The notes under the pieces are model-generated. The model did no database searches and had not been told where the DNA came from. It saw only the letters and a list, made by a program, of their open reading frames with translations. This document shows positions 34,390-47,709 of a stretch of 64,000 nucleotides of DNA, one piece after another. This stretch comes from Nageia nagi (lineage: Eukaryota > Pinophyta): the NCBI GenBank assembly GCA_050084985.1, contig JBITNC010000001.1:134540001-134604000 (forward strand). The letters run 5' to 3'. Numbering within the stretch: the first letter of the stretch is position 1; each line of letters starts with the position of its first letter. Position numbers and translations under genes: made by a program.

Positions 34390-34580
34390 GATATAGACAT
34401 AATATACAAATGTCAAAGTTGTGAATAAGAATATTGGGGACACATATAAGAAATCATGAATAAATAGATAGGGATGTAGACATTATCCAATAGAAATTTT
34501 GTAAGTAGGGATATACACACTATCTAATATCAATGTTGTAAGAAGGGAGACAAGAACTATTGAACGCCAATATTCTAAAA
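34390..34580. repeat. Degenerate short tandem repeat running into an assembly gap
   Basis: Variants of GGGATRTAGACATTATCTAATATCAATGTTGTAAGAA recur three or four times between 34430 and 34575. The array leads directly into the run of N, so the gap probably reflects an unresolved repeat. Confidence 0.5.
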
Positions 34581-34680
34581 NNNNNNNNNNNNNNNNNNNN
34601 NNNNNNNNNNNNNNNNNNNNNNNNNNNNNNNNNNNNNNNNNNNNNNNNNNNNNNNNNNNNNNNNNNNNNNNNNNNNNNNN
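34581..34680. other. Assembly gap (100 N)
   Basis: Exactly one hundred N; such round sizes usually denote unknown length. Any ORF reported across it is meaningless. Confidence 0.98.
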
Positions 34681-35450
34681 TTAGTTTCAACCATCCCATT
34701 GTGACAATATGTAATTAATTTGAAGTAAAATATTGTGAATTGAAGTAGCACTCTTGAAAGATTTGTTAATTTTATGAATATCACATCTTTGGTGATGTCT
34801 ATTTACCATAATAAAATATAAATAATAAAATTTATCAATCTCAAAGCAACATATTATTTATATAAGGAAAATAAAAGAATTTATCATCACAAAGTGGTGA
34901 TCATTAATTTGTTAATCAATTCATAAAAAAACATGCCAATGATAGCATAAAAACAAACAAATTAGTTTTTCAAAAAGAAACCACAACCATTTAAAATATT
35001 AACAAGCACATTGAAGATATAAAATATGAATTTTGAGCATCAAAAATGTAATGGTGAGGAGGCCCTAGGGTTTAGTGTTAAAATCCAACCATATAAAAGA
35101 AAAGGCCATCATTTAAGCTTTGAGCCACTTGTCACCATCCAAAAATCCTTTCAAGCATAGTGTGGTTAATCTTCAATATGATTTTTAATGTTAATAGCAT
35201 TGACTGTGTTTGAGTCACACCCCCAATTTTTATTTAATTCCATTTCTACCTCACTCATCACATGGATAATGGTGATTGTAGGGATTTTGGTCATCCTTTT
35301 ATGGGTAGGAAGGGTCATGTCACTTATATATTTGATCCCTTCCATTTGTGCATAGGTATGTTACTATTTTATAATTATATTTATTTACGTTACATCTTTA
35401 TATTTCAATTTTATGAGTAATTCATTTTATACTCAATTAAACTTGCAAGC
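34681..35450. other. Stretch without a gene
   Basis: AT-rich DNA becoming less so toward 35200. Nothing was recognised. Confidence 0.4.
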
Positions 35451-35459
35451 ATGTAAGGT

Positions 35460-36640
35460 GCTTATTCAGGATGGTCCCATATCTATAGCCTCTTTAGAGA
35501 AGGCTTGGACTTGACATATGGGTTATCGGAGAGTAGGATCTTGATAGAAAGTGGTTTGGAGAACCTATCAATTCCAGGACACATCCAATAAGACTTGCCC
35601 CTCCTCACTGCATTGGTAGAAAGGTGGTACCTAGATTGTAACACCTTTCACCTTCACCTAAGTGAAATGAGTGTTACATTACTATACTTTTATAGCATTT
35701 GGAGCATCCCTATTAGGGGAGGCTCATCCATTAGATGGAGGTTTACAAAATTTGGATACAAAACTAGCTATTGCTTTGGTTGATGGGAGAGGAGGATCAT
35801 GAATGGGAGCACTGGGCTTCTCAATTGGTGAATGTTTATCATTTTTCTCATCTAGGAAGACATTTGAGTCTACTAATAACTACCATTATTATGACATACC
35901 TTTTTTCTAATAAGAGCAGCTCCTTCTTTCCCTTAGGAATTTAGTTACTCTAAGAGATTTGTGCTAAGGGCACTCAGTTTGCTTGGGGTCCTATAGTTTT
36001 GGCCTAGTTGTACTGAGACTTGTTTAACTTTATGAGAGTTGACAAGTTCAACCTCACTATAACTCATGTGAGCCTACTCTAGGCATGGTCATATGAGAAG
36101 ATTGCAATGAGTAAGCCATTGGGATTGTAGTAAGCATGAGTAGACCTAGAAGATACATTCCTAACATGTTGGGTGTCCAGAGCTCGAGGGTACAGGTACC
36201 CTCACTCTTTAGAGGCTATATGAAGAGAAATGGATGGGCTACAGAAATCTAACATAGTTTGGGTTCCCTATGCTGATATGGTATGGGATGATGATGCCCA
36301 TCATCTTACATGGTATGCTAGGAGTGCTTCCTTTAGGCCATGAGGAAGCTGGTAGAGCCCTAGCTACCTTAGAGAGTTCTTAGATAATTTGGAATCCAAA
36401 AGGATATTCCAATAGATCTTATTTTTTATAGGAGATATATGATAGATCAAAATACATCAGATGGGTCACCAATCATACCAATGTGGTGGGTGATATGGGA
36501 GGAGCTGAGGGCATGAGATGAGCTAGTAGAGGTATCCATGGCTCCTAAAGTGGCTCCAAGGTACATAGATTGGTTGAATTGAGTTTGTCCTACCAACCTT
36601 GGCATGGATGAGGATGATGATGAAGATGTGGAGTGATAAA
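35460..36640 (+). pseudogene. Plant mobile domain (PMD, MAIN-like) gene, decayed
   Basis: The plus strand gives LPLLTALVERWYLDCNTFHL and LSEMSVTLLYFYSIWSIPIRG near 35595-35725, matching the PMD signature ALVERWRPETHTFHLP.GEMTVTL..V..L.GLPI. After frame changes, CAKGTQFAWGPIVLA, LFNFMRVDKFNLTITHVSLL, AWSYEKIA and NIVWVPYADMVWDDDAHHL follow in the expected order up to about 36330. PMD proteins occur as plant nuclear proteins of the MAIN type and inside transposons; many copies in large genomes are TE-linked. Stops and frameshifts occur throughout, so this copy is dead. A downstream acidic stretch near 36605-36635 (DEDDDEDVE) may belong to it. Confidence 0.65.
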
Positions 36641-37296
36641 GTGAGGGATCATCAGATAATGATCCCTACCAGGTGAAGAATCCCATGCATGATATTTTGG
36701 TGCATAGGGGAGGCTACAATGCTAGGATTGATGGCTCTTATAGTTGTGCCCTTAGCAGCACTAGTTAAAAATCAATCCATAGCTTTAAATTTTATTTTTG
36801 TTATGCATATGAATTTAGGACTAAAGAAAGGTTTCATTGGTTACAGGTGAGGTTTATACCAAAGTGGTGGCCCTAGAGGTCAAAATTGAGAGGCTTAAGC
36901 TTTTCAAGGATGAGGTGATAAGTATGTATGTTGCCTTTGAGTTAAGGATGCCTAGATTTCTAGCTTGGAGTGCTTTTTAAAGAGCCTCCAAGAGAGACTT
37001 ACAATGCCCTCACCCAATGAATAATGAGCTTTTATGTAGGGCCAGGTAACTAGGCTAGAGAGGATTAGGTTGAGGTGGCCACACTCAAGGGAAAGTATAA
37101 TAGAGAAAAACTATTATTGAGCTCCAATGGGATCAACACTAGTTAGATATATGGAGGGGTATCTATTTTAGGGGGGAGTGGGAGTAATTATAGGACTAGG
37201 CTCAGGATCGAGGATACTACCAATAGTGGCAGTAGTTCCCATTAGTAGAGTAGGCTTATAGTCATGGTTCCACCCATCATTGTACATTATTACTTT

Positions 37297-37299
<3 letters not shown>
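36641..37299. other. Probable continuation of the PMD-containing element
   Basis: A frame near 36850-36960 reads TKVVALEVKIERLKLFKDE, resembling the coiled region that follows PMD in transposon-type proteins. It is interrupted by stops. No boundary of an element could be fixed. Confidence 0.3.

Positions 37300-37335
<36 letters not shown>
37300..37335. repeat. (AT)n microsatellite
   Basis: A pure AT dinucleotide run of about 36 bases. Confidence 0.95.
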
Positions 37336-37337
<2 letters not shown>

Positions 37338-37949
37338 ATTCATCAATTATGTTCTTATGTGCATGTTTATTTGCTTTGTACCAATCCCTACAGCATTTGT
37401 TTACTGTGCATGCAAATAAGAAAACACTTTAAAATTTTGATCATTAAAACATCTGTAGATATATAAAATATTAATTAAAACCATGAACCACATATAATTT
37501 GCATGTTTAATATAAATTTGAATAATGGATCTCTATGTTGATACTAAGGTACTAAAAGTTATCAATAATGAACAAAAATATGCAAGATTAATGTAATCAG
37601 ATTAAACATTGTTAATGAATCACTTTAGGTTATAAAAAATGCAACAAGGACCCAAAAAAATAAAATATTTTCAATTTATTATGGGAGAAGCATGTCATTA
37701 ATGGTATGAAGACAGAGGGAACACCATTAGCAACATGAAAATCAATAATATGAAGGGGATTTTTCAAAAAATAATAGAAGAATATATCCCTAATATGCAT
37801 ACAAAGTAATAATTTTATGCATGCAATAGATAAAAATTCATAATGGCCAAAAGAAAAATACCCTAACTAATATAGATTATGATTATAACCTATTTATTTC
37901 AACCAATAACTTTACATGGCTGGGGTGTTATAGAAACCTAGCCACATTT

Positions 37950-40260
37950 TATAGAGGCAGGGACAAAGAGAGGTACCCATGTTTTCATGTTATCCACTTC
38001 GTGGGTGGAGTGGGAATTGTAATGTACATCATCAACGATGTTGGTTACCTTTGACTTAGTACCAATCTTTGACTTTCTAGATATGTATCCATAAGGGCCA
38101 ATTAAATAATGATTCAAGCATGATAAAGTACTTACCATACCAATACATCTCCTTTGCTACAAAGGTGGAAGTGGATTGGTGAAGACCCCAATATTCCATT
38201 ATCAAGATGTACAAGTCCATCATCTTGGCATGGTCATCATCCATTTCATATTACCTTTTTATCAATGAAATTTAAATGATGTTCCTCAAAGTCTTGCAAT
38301 TTCTTGTTAATGCCTTGGTATCCTATGATAAATGCAAAATTCCTCATATCAAAAATTTTTAGGTACACCATTAGGAAACTTATGTTCAACAATAGGTGGA
38401 AGCTCAATGAGATCTCTTTTAATAAAATATTGAGAATATTATCAATAGTATTAGTCAATGGTGTAAACTTTCTTTGAGGTTTAGGGTTACCTTTATGCTT
38501 ATGATCAATAGTGTTCACCTCATTTTTCTTATTATTATTAGGAATATTTACCTTTTTATCATATGTTTGAGGTTTGTTACCATGCATAACATATAGGTTT
38601 TTAATACAAGCCTCTTTTTTGAACAAAACATCCATCATTTCACCCAAATATCATATCACTATTAGAAATAACCAATAACTTATACATAAGTAATAAAGCA
38701 TTTACAAATGTATCTTCAAATCTTGCTTAGGAATTGTAATCTTATTAGTAGTATGCTTCCATATTTTCACAAAATCATACATAAATTGATTGGTCAATTC
38801 CTTAATTTTACAAAAATTTTGAAATGAACCTTTTTAGTGATATTATATTTGAAATACTATATAAATTGATGAACCAAATCCTCATATATATCAATTCTCT
38901 TTTCATGAGGAAGAAAATACCATTTCAATGCATCATCTTTCAAACTATGCGAGAATAATTTAGCAAGCATATCTCTATCATGCATATATTCTATAGCTTC
39001 TTCTTGGAATTTTCTAACATGCATCTTAGGATCTTACAAACCATAAAATTTTGTAAATTTAATACTCTTTTACCTAGTAAGAATTTTAGAAAGAATTATA
39101 TCTGTTAAAAGTCTTTTTTAAAAAAAACATCATCATCCTCATTAAGTTATTTTCTAATTTCTTTATCCATTCCTCAGTTGAAGTAACAACATGATATGCT
39201 TTGTTAGGACTAGTAACTATTAGGGATGGTGGAGGGTTTAAGGTGGAACCATTGCATTTGTAAGTTCATTCTTCTTTAGTACAAGAAAAGATCCAATTTT
39301 ATTTACTCTTTCATGTTCCAATTTATCAAGCAAGTTCATCAAAAACTCTAATTGTTATGTATATGATTCTAAATGAAAGGGTATAGTATCCTAAAGTATT
39401 CTAAATAAAGTCAACTTTAATATTATGTTCATCTAAATACCAATCAATGTTTTTCTTATAGGCATCATTAATAAGATTTACAACTTGTATTTGAAGTTGA
39501 GCATCACAATAATCATCTTGTATAATATCCTTACCTTTAGAAAACTTACCTCCTTTAAAATGGTCACATTTTAGAATGAAGTGTCCACAATCATAATCTT
39601 CATCCTTCATACCGCTATCTTCAACAACTTCCTCACTTGAAGGTGGTGGGATATCAACATTCACCTTAGGAGGAGCTTCTATCTCAACCTCATCCATTTC
39701 ATTGATGGCATGTTCACATGGAGGTAGTCATTAGCGACATCCATATTAATGGAAGAAGCCCTCTTTCATGTAGATCCTACATTCTCATATGAAAATAAAC
39801 TATTCGATGATTCCAAGCCTATAGAATTTTCCTCTAAGAGCTCATAATTTGTTAGAATATCAATAACAATTTTAACACTATGAGTAATAAAATATTCTAA
39901 CCTTTGTCTATCAATAACACTTCTTGTATAGATCTACCATGAATAGGAATTCTATCTAATTCAAGAATTTCATCATTAATCTCATAAAAATCATGATTAT
40001 TCAAGCTTACACTTTTGAATTCCAATTGATCAACATTAGGAACAAAACTATTGGGAGTTTCACCAATAATATCCATTTTCTTACTAGAGCTTGTAGACTT
40101 AGTATTGCTATAAGCATCATGATGAGGTTCTTGTAGAGGTAGGTTAGGATTATACCTGACACTTATCCAAATATCATTGAAATGAACCTTCCCTTTGGAA
40201 ACCTTAAGGTTTTCTACATTTAGATCCATCTTTTGAACACAAGTAGAACACATCCTAGTT
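37950..40260 (-). pseudogene. Ty3/gypsy gag region, decayed
   Basis: The minus strand reads a long decayed gag. Upstream pieces (40253-39897 and 39697-39401) are acidic and end KKNIDWYLDEHNIKVDFI. 39060-38800 reads DPKMHVRKFQEEAIEYMHD, RDMLAKLFSHSLKDDAL, KWYFLPHEKRIDIYEDLV, the retrotransposon gag (capsid) domain. 38647-38246 reads RKFTPLTNTIDNILNILLKE and FIIGYQGINKKLQDFEEHHL, matching the C-terminal gag region of these elements. Stops and frameshifts separate the pieces. No protease, RT or integrase follows on the left, so the element is truncated. Confidence 0.7.
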
Positions 40261-40396
40261 TTATCATTTTCTCTAGCTATTATCTAAAGAGCTTCAAGTA
40301 AAGGGATGAATAATAGTGAAAATGGATTCATGAATTTTCAATAGGATGTCCTAGGTGAAAACCTAGGTGTGTAAGAATGTTGAGTTCACCAAAATG

Positions 40397-41000
40397 TAGG
40401 CCCAAAAATGTGTAATTACTAAATAAATAAATGGTCTACAAGTACAATGATAAGAAGCTCTATATTAGATTATAACAAATATACATGAACATATAAAACA
40501 TGATACAGAGTTTTGCCAATAACCAATGATATGTACAATCCTCAAGATAAGAACAATAATGAATCTTAGAGGATCACCATCGGACTTCAGACAAGCTTGC
40601 AACATATATTCACTAGAATGACACCATGGGTCATTCCTTGAAATTTGGAACTCCCAATCTAGAAGGTACATGTCGCTAGCTACATAGAAGTGGCATGCCA
40701 CTGATGGCATTTCTTTCGTAGTTCTATGTGTTACATAAGAGAGAGATAATAGATCTCAAAGAGTACAATAAATTCTCAAGATAGGTAACATCAAGAGACA
40801 CATGGGTATAATGTTTGGGATAACCACCTATCAGATACATTTGATAAGGATGTCAAACTTTACCTCCATATTTATAACCTAGAAGGAAATAGAAAGGAGT
40901 GAAAGATGACACATAACATAATCATTTATATATTCAAGATAATTTAAACTATAAACCATGGTATATAATATAACATTGGTCCTAGCACATAGTATTGCAT
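40397..41000 (-). repeat. Probable 5' LTR of the decayed gypsy element
   Basis: On the minus strand a candidate LTR end GGCCTACA at about 40397 is followed after three bases by TGGTGAACTC, placed like a primer-binding site. Upstream a TATAAATATGG box lies near 40880, as in an LTR promoter. The right-hand start is uncertain because no second LTR copy was found. Confidence 0.4.
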
Positions 41001-41877
41001 TTTAATATTACTTTATCTTGATTTATGTATTATTGCATTTTAATCATTAAATGACTCTAAATATGATTTATTAAATAAATAATAAATCATTTTAGACATC
41101 TACAATAAATGAATTCCAATCTAAATATGTTTGATAACTCTTTTAGATTTTTTAAAAATCTAATTTGGATGATAAATTCCTATAAAGGATATAGGAGTAG
41201 ATTCTTACATTGATTCAACATGATCCAAATGAAGAATTTTTGACTTCAAGTTTTATGGTGGAGTTAGAATGTTCAACATTTAATATGAAGAAATGATAAT
41301 TCTCACTCAAAAAGAAATGAGACTTAAACATAGGAAATGAGATAAATCCCATAGATTATCCCAAACCCAACTCAGGCTTTGATAAGTATTTTATCAAACA
41401 CTTCATAGACCCTTTCAACCTATCCATTTTATTCATATCCTATGATCATTATAGTCCATGAATAGAATCTACTATTAGGGTGGATTTTTAAATGTTGTAT
41501 CAAATCATAAAGTTTCAAGGCTTTCAAATAATTATTAAATCTTGTGTAATATTCCACACCATGTATACATGGAGCATATCTATTTGAGCATTCAAAAAAT
41601 AAAATAAATTTTTATTTTATGGTTGGTATAGAGTTATAGAGTTTAGCTTTACATATAATAAATACACTTGCTTAAATTCCCTAGGGCTTTCTCATAAAAT
41701 CTAATTTGTGTATACCGTACACTCATTGTATTTCATGAAACTATGTTTTTCACATACATATTGGTAAACAAAGTTGCCTTCCTTCTTTATCCTTTCATAA
41801 TTTTTGAATAGTCTATCAAGATATTCATAGCCACAAATATGATAGAAAGGTTGCATCATTTCATGAAGTGAAAGTAA
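41001..41877. other. AT-rich stretch, nothing recognised
   Basis: No gene or family could be supported. Confidence 0.4.
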
Positions 41878-42075
41878 CTATAGGGTTTCAAAATTCTAGG
41901 GTTTTAACTTGATTATTTTTTGAAATGCTAGGTTTAGTGTAAAATATTCTTACTCAATATGTAGGGTTTTGAAATGCTAGGGTTTGGAGTTAAACATTTT
42001 TTAAAATGCTAGTGGTTCAAGTGAATAATTTAGAATTTCAAATTTTTAGGGTTTATGCTAAGGTTTTGGGTAAAT
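41878..42075. repeat. TAGGGTTT-rich degenerate minisatellite
   Basis: The phrase TTTGAAATGCTAGGGTTT or variants (AAAATTCTAGGGTTTT, AATATGTAGGGTTTTG, AAATTTTTAGGGTTTAT) recurs about six times at irregular 25-55-base spacing. TTTAGGG is the plant telomere unit, but perfect tandem telomere repeats are absent. Confidence 0.55.
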
Positions 42076-42359
42076 AAAACCTAAAAGTTGATATTTAGGA
42101 GTAATAACATTTAACTAACTATTCTCTAGATTTGATTATTGAATTATTTAGTTATAGAAGTGAAAAATATGATCTATAAAATACAAAAAGAAAGGGTAAA
42201 CCATTCTATGAAATACAAATATAGACTAGTTTCAAGAATACCTGGTTCCTAGATAGCTTTTCCATGCTCTCATGCTCTATTGCAATCTCACGAATTGTAA
42301 AATGAAATAGAATGATATCTTTTTTTGTTATGTTTATAATAAAGATCAGGCATTTACTA

Positions 42360-43470
42360 CACCAATCTAAATGTTAATGGGATACTTGTCATAATTGCCA
42401 GAGGAGAGAGAAAAAAAGTGGTAAATGTCTAGCATTTACTAAAGAGATTTGCAAGGAGAGCAAATCACACTCAGAAAATAGGAAATGCAGGACACCATAA
42501 ACAAAATGAAGCTAAAATCCTCAAACTAAATTGCCTTTGAAATGAGAATGGAGCCCAAATAAATAGGGTAAATACAAAATAATGTACAACAACATGCCAA
42601 CCATGCATGAAGATAAAACACACAAAATGACAAGTGGTTTATCACCACAACAAACTAGCTAGAGAATAGAACCTAGAAATAGATTAAACTACTCCTAAGT
42701 GAACTTAATACTCTAACATTTACTATGTAGTAAACATTAGGAGATAGAGAAAATGTAATAAACACCTAGAAATTACTACTCAGTAAATTCTAGGTTGTTA
42801 CAGAGTTAATTAATTCACATGTGTGGGATCATTATAAATTGAGGTGGGAGAGGAAAATTGGTAAATGTATGGTATTTACTACACAGTAGTAAATGCTAGG
42901 TGTGTAACCAAGATAATTAATTATGTAAGTGCAAAATTTTTGAAATCTCGATGAGAGAGCAAAAAAAAAGTGGTAAATGTCTAACATTTACTACCAAGTG
43001 ATAGAGAACATGTAATAAATGCTTGGTGATTACTACTCAGTAAATGCCAAGCATGTTAAAAAGATAACTAATATGTACATGTGGGATCATTGGCAATGAA
43101 GGCAAGAGAGAAAAAGTTGTGAACACTTGATATTTACCACTTAGTAGTAAACACTAGGTGTATAACCAATGAAATCAAATACACATAAGCATTATTTTTA
43201 AAATATCGGTAGGAGAGAAAATATGTAAACACTAGGTGCTTAACATGTAAACATACCTAACATTTATAATAGTAATAAATGCTTGAAGTTTACAATAACA
43301 ATAAATGCTAAGCATCATAAGATGTTCATGTGCATGATTTTGGAATTCTTGAAAATGGTATCATGTAGTAAACATCGAGAGTTTACAAAAAAGAACACGC
43401 TTGGTATTTAGTTCTTAAACAATATGGTTGGAATTTACTACCATGAATAACACTTAGCATTTATAGACCT
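42360..43470. repeat. Degenerate array with palindromic TAGTAAATG cores
   Basis: Units carry GTGGTAAATGTCTAACATTTACTAC..AGTAGTAAATGCTAGGTGT. An anchor GTGGGATCATT recurs at about 42823 and 43081 (258 bases), with half-unit copies between. Each core is an imperfect palindrome (CATTTACTA versus TAGTAAATG). Copies weaken toward 43450. No coding frame is conserved. Confidence 0.6.
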
Positions 43471-46400
43471 TGTCAATGAAAAAAATGGTGGACCTTGCCA
43501 TCAAACTGCATGTGACAATCCTTTTTTCTAACGATGTAAATGGTACGGGGGGTTCATTTTGTGGTAGTATAGATAACTTCATACTTAGTATTGATTTTTT
43601 GATGGCCTTACTTGTGATATGTGTATTCTCCTCCTCAATCTCAAGATTAGAATAAATATCAAATAATTTTATTTATTTATGTTAGAGACTAACATATACT
43701 TTGTTTGGAAATAAATATGTTCTATACTATAAGGTTTATATTTGCATTTGGTATGTCCATCACACATGGCTCAAAAGTCTTATAGCAAAGGTAAAGGAGG
43801 ATAAAACTCATCAAGATATATTAAAATGTTTAGGGGAAATCATGTATACAACTTGTAGTGAAAAGGATGCAGAGGTGGCCATAATCAATATCTTGAAAGA
43901 CTACAAATAAGAGGTAGTATTTATCATGTATTTTGAGGATCATTAGCTTTTAAGGATACTAAAATCAATTCTTATTGTAGTTCATAGGAGGGTGTCTTTC
44001 CCATACTTTGATTTTTGTTATGTATGTACACTATTAGTCTAGCCAATTATGCAATGATTTTCTCATAATTTTAAGGTTGAGCATATTGAAAATACATCAT
44101 GGTGCAAGGGAAATAAAATTCTTAATGATCATATCACTTTTATCTATTAGACCTAATACTTATGTGGGTTAAAAATTAAAGTGATGTATGTAGTGAGTAC
44201 ATAGTAGTTCATTTTGAATCATGGTTCATTATGTGTGAATGAACCTTGTATATACAAGGGTACATGGGAAAATATTCTATAAAGGCAAGTATGTTGCAAG
44301 ATAGATTAATCAAGGAGAGGAAAGTGGAGCTAGAACTTATTATGGTGGGGTTGATGTTGATGCTAACGTTGTTATGTTGAAGGTGGTAGAAATAACTATA
44401 TCAACTACAAATATCAATAACAACAATGTATGAGGAATAATATACTTTTGAGAACTTGGTTAATGAAGGACCAACTGCATATATTGTAAGTGATAATTAT
44501 ATTTTTTTAGATATATTTTTTGGGATTTTGTATACTATGTAATTTTATAATTATTATTTTTATACTTATTAACATTGAAGATAAGGTGATAATATCAACA
44601 AAGTAAATGGATATACCTGATAGCCTGAAGGTTGTACATAATCAATTGGGTTAGAGATTGACTAACAAGAGATAATAAATTATAAATTATTAAGCCTAGT
44701 TAATAATATCATTTCTATGACACAAGATGATTCATTGATATTGTACCTTGATCATATGGTTGAAGCAATATATGATCGATGGAAGGAAATGGCTATAATC
44801 AATATTAAGATAAATGAAATAGTTGGAGATCCATTTGTCACTCATAAGGGTGGATTTGGTACAAGTGGTAAATGAACATAAGATTTTGTTGAGCAAATTT
44901 TGAGAGGGAGGTATCCACCATAACCAACATCATTACAAGTTTCCCTCCATTTTCTCAAGGCATGAAATCCTAAGGTAAAATTTTGACATGGAGCTGGAAA
45001 GAGTAGTAGAAAGAGATAGATGCAAAAACACACAAGTAAAGAAATCATTTTATACAATAAAATGTAGTATCAAAGTAAACCACTAAAGGTTTTATATGTT
45101 ATTTTTGTACTAATATTGATAACCTTATAAAAAATGTTTGCATGCTCTTTAGTTATTATTCTATGTTATTATAATAATTGTTCATTTTTTATCAAAATTT
45201 TAATTAATTTTTATAAACTAAGAATTAATCTTGAATGATTACACCTCTCCTCACAAGTGTCTAGTATAATTTTAAGTTGAGAATTAATAGTATTAAAAAT
45301 ATTAATTTTTACTCAAATAATATAATTTCATGTATTAATACTTTCATTAGGCATGGAATTAAAGAACAGAATAAAGGAAATATTGTTGATAGAAGCCTAT
45401 TCAAATAATTAATCATTTCTAGAATTAATGTATAATAATTTCTATGGATTAGAATTAAATAATATTTGTATGTATTAAATCCTAATATTTTGTATAGATT
45501 AATACATCAACTTTGTTGCGAACTTGATCTGCTCTTCTTAACCTCTTCGATTGACACACCTATAGATTCTATGACTTAGTATACTAATACATTTTATAGA
45601 TTAATACCATGATACCTTATAACAAATTAGTCTATTGATACCTTCAAATGGATTAATAAGTTGATATTTTATGTATTATTATATCATAACCTTGTATGGA
45701 TTAATCATTGAGTCTATTGGTAACTTGATATGGATCTTTTCACATGATGGGTGATTGCTATATGTAAACTAGTAAAACAAAATAGGCACATGGAGGGTAG
45801 CAATGAACTCCATTAGATGGGTATATATTGAGCAAAATTTATATTGACTAGTGATAGTGAGTGTACAAATATGTCCCTACTTTTTGGAAACTTCTCACTT
45901 GGGATAAAAGAAATAGGACACATGGCATAGGTTGTTATATTTTATTTGATGTTCATTTATTATTGGTAGGTATTGAAAGGTGGAAAAGGATTTTAGGTAA
46001 TATGGTATAATATGATAGTTCCACTTAAGATATGGTATACAATAAAATATTGCAAAAAAGGTCATTACATATGGTAAGAGATGGCAAGACATTTTAGATA
46101 AGGAAATAAGCTAGACAAGTACCAATGGATACTATTGGAAAGTATATGTATCTGAAAGTATAGGACACACATTGTTAGTGGTGTCATCTACTTAATGGTT
46201 CAAACTTTGATGAAAATGGTGAATATTATTGGACATATGGTGAGAATCAGTGGATTATTTCCTATAGGAAATTTCTCAAACTAGTAAACATAATAGGTAT
46301 AGGGTAACTAGAGTTAGCTTCCACTTGATGGATCAAGAGTGTGGACACATGACAATTTGGTGATGATATATAAATCTTAGTAAGTTATGTTACTCATGAT

Positions 46401-47633
46401 ATCATCACATACAAATTAACTTAATATTGAAATTTTAACAACATTTTTATTAGGAAAAGGACAAATGGTAACTTGTTGAGGATAATTACACTTTATTTTG
46501 CCCAAAAATATACCACTAGTTGTCCTCTTCCTATGGATCATTGGCTTGTTATGTAACTATATATAACTTTTGATAATGGATTTGAAATTCAATAGAATGA
46601 TATAAAATATATTGCATGATGTGATAAGAATATACGATATATGATTATTTCATTCCATGTTAATGAAATTAGCAAAATATGATATTAATAAATAAGATTT
46701 GAAATGATTATAAAGTAAAAAATCATATGAATTTCTCTCATAACATAAGATAATAGATATATTCAATGTACTTTGTACTAAAAAACTTTAGTGTAAAAAA
46801 TATGCATTGACATCTATTTTCATTTGCAACTTAAACTTTGCTTTCTTAACACATGTTATAATAAAGTTTTATTCTTTGGAGAAATGATTATCTTTGATAG
46901 AGATTTGAAATAAAATTTATAACCTTTGACATTATTAAAATATAGTTTGCACCATTGATTTGGCTAATAGAAGCAAAAAATATTTTACAAGAATATCTAA
47001 CAATATAGTTACTAGTCCATTGAATATAGTTACTTTTTGTAACTTGGTGTCTCATCTTGTAAATCCATTTTCAGCATACAACTAGAGTCACATTTTGACA
47101 TATCAAGACAATATTTTGGATAGTAAAAACTATATATACCTTTTATTGCTACTTTTTCTTGTATTTCTTATTATTGAAAACCAAAGGGCTAGAAATATAA
47201 TAAAAGTAATTGTAATATATAATTTGGATACATTTTCTTTAGTATATATATTTTTCTAGTCAATGAATTCTATAATAATGACAGAGGTAATTTTCATAGC
47301 TTTTAAGTCTTGTTGGAAAAAATTAACTCACTAAAGGGAAGTACCAAGTTGGTAAATCCATATTGTGGAATATCATGAACGTAAATCATAAGCCTCTTTC
47401 AAATCTAGATTTATGAGAATTACTATTGAAGAAACAATATCTAGAGATTCATGAGATCACAAGCTTATACATATACATTTGAACAAAATAATTTAGAGGG
47501 TTTGGAATTCATGGTATGTCTAAAATAATTATACTTTCAATATTATAATGATTCTTCCACAATGTGACATTAATGGCAAATTTTGACATGTCTATGATTG
47601 TGATAGAATCAATTTATTATTTCAATACCATCT
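43471..47633. other. Long AT-rich stretch without a recognisable gene
   Basis: Short open frames occur (for example 43470-43655 and 43701-43910), but none shows a family motif. Decayed transposon sequence is likely but could not be assigned. Confidence 0.4.
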
Positions 47634-47709
47634 TTTTATAGATGAATATTGAACAATCAAAATAGAAAAACTTTATAGATGAATATTGAATGATCAAAAA
47701 TAGCAAAAC
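47634..47709. repeat. Short tandem duplication, about 38 bp x 2
   Basis: TTTATAGATGAATATTGAA..ATCAAAA.TAG.AAAAC occurs twice back to back, followed by diverged DNA. Confidence 0.7.

Noticed and set aside
34575-34784. ORF across the N run
   Set aside because: It depends on unknown bases in an assembly gap.
42360-43470. CRISPR-like array
   Set aside because: Units are degenerate, spacers are not unique or even in length, there are no cas genes, and the sequence is eukaryotic.
43470-43910. Two short plus-strand frames as small genes
   Set aside because: They lack family motifs, have no visible splice or promoter context and sit in repeat-derived DNA.
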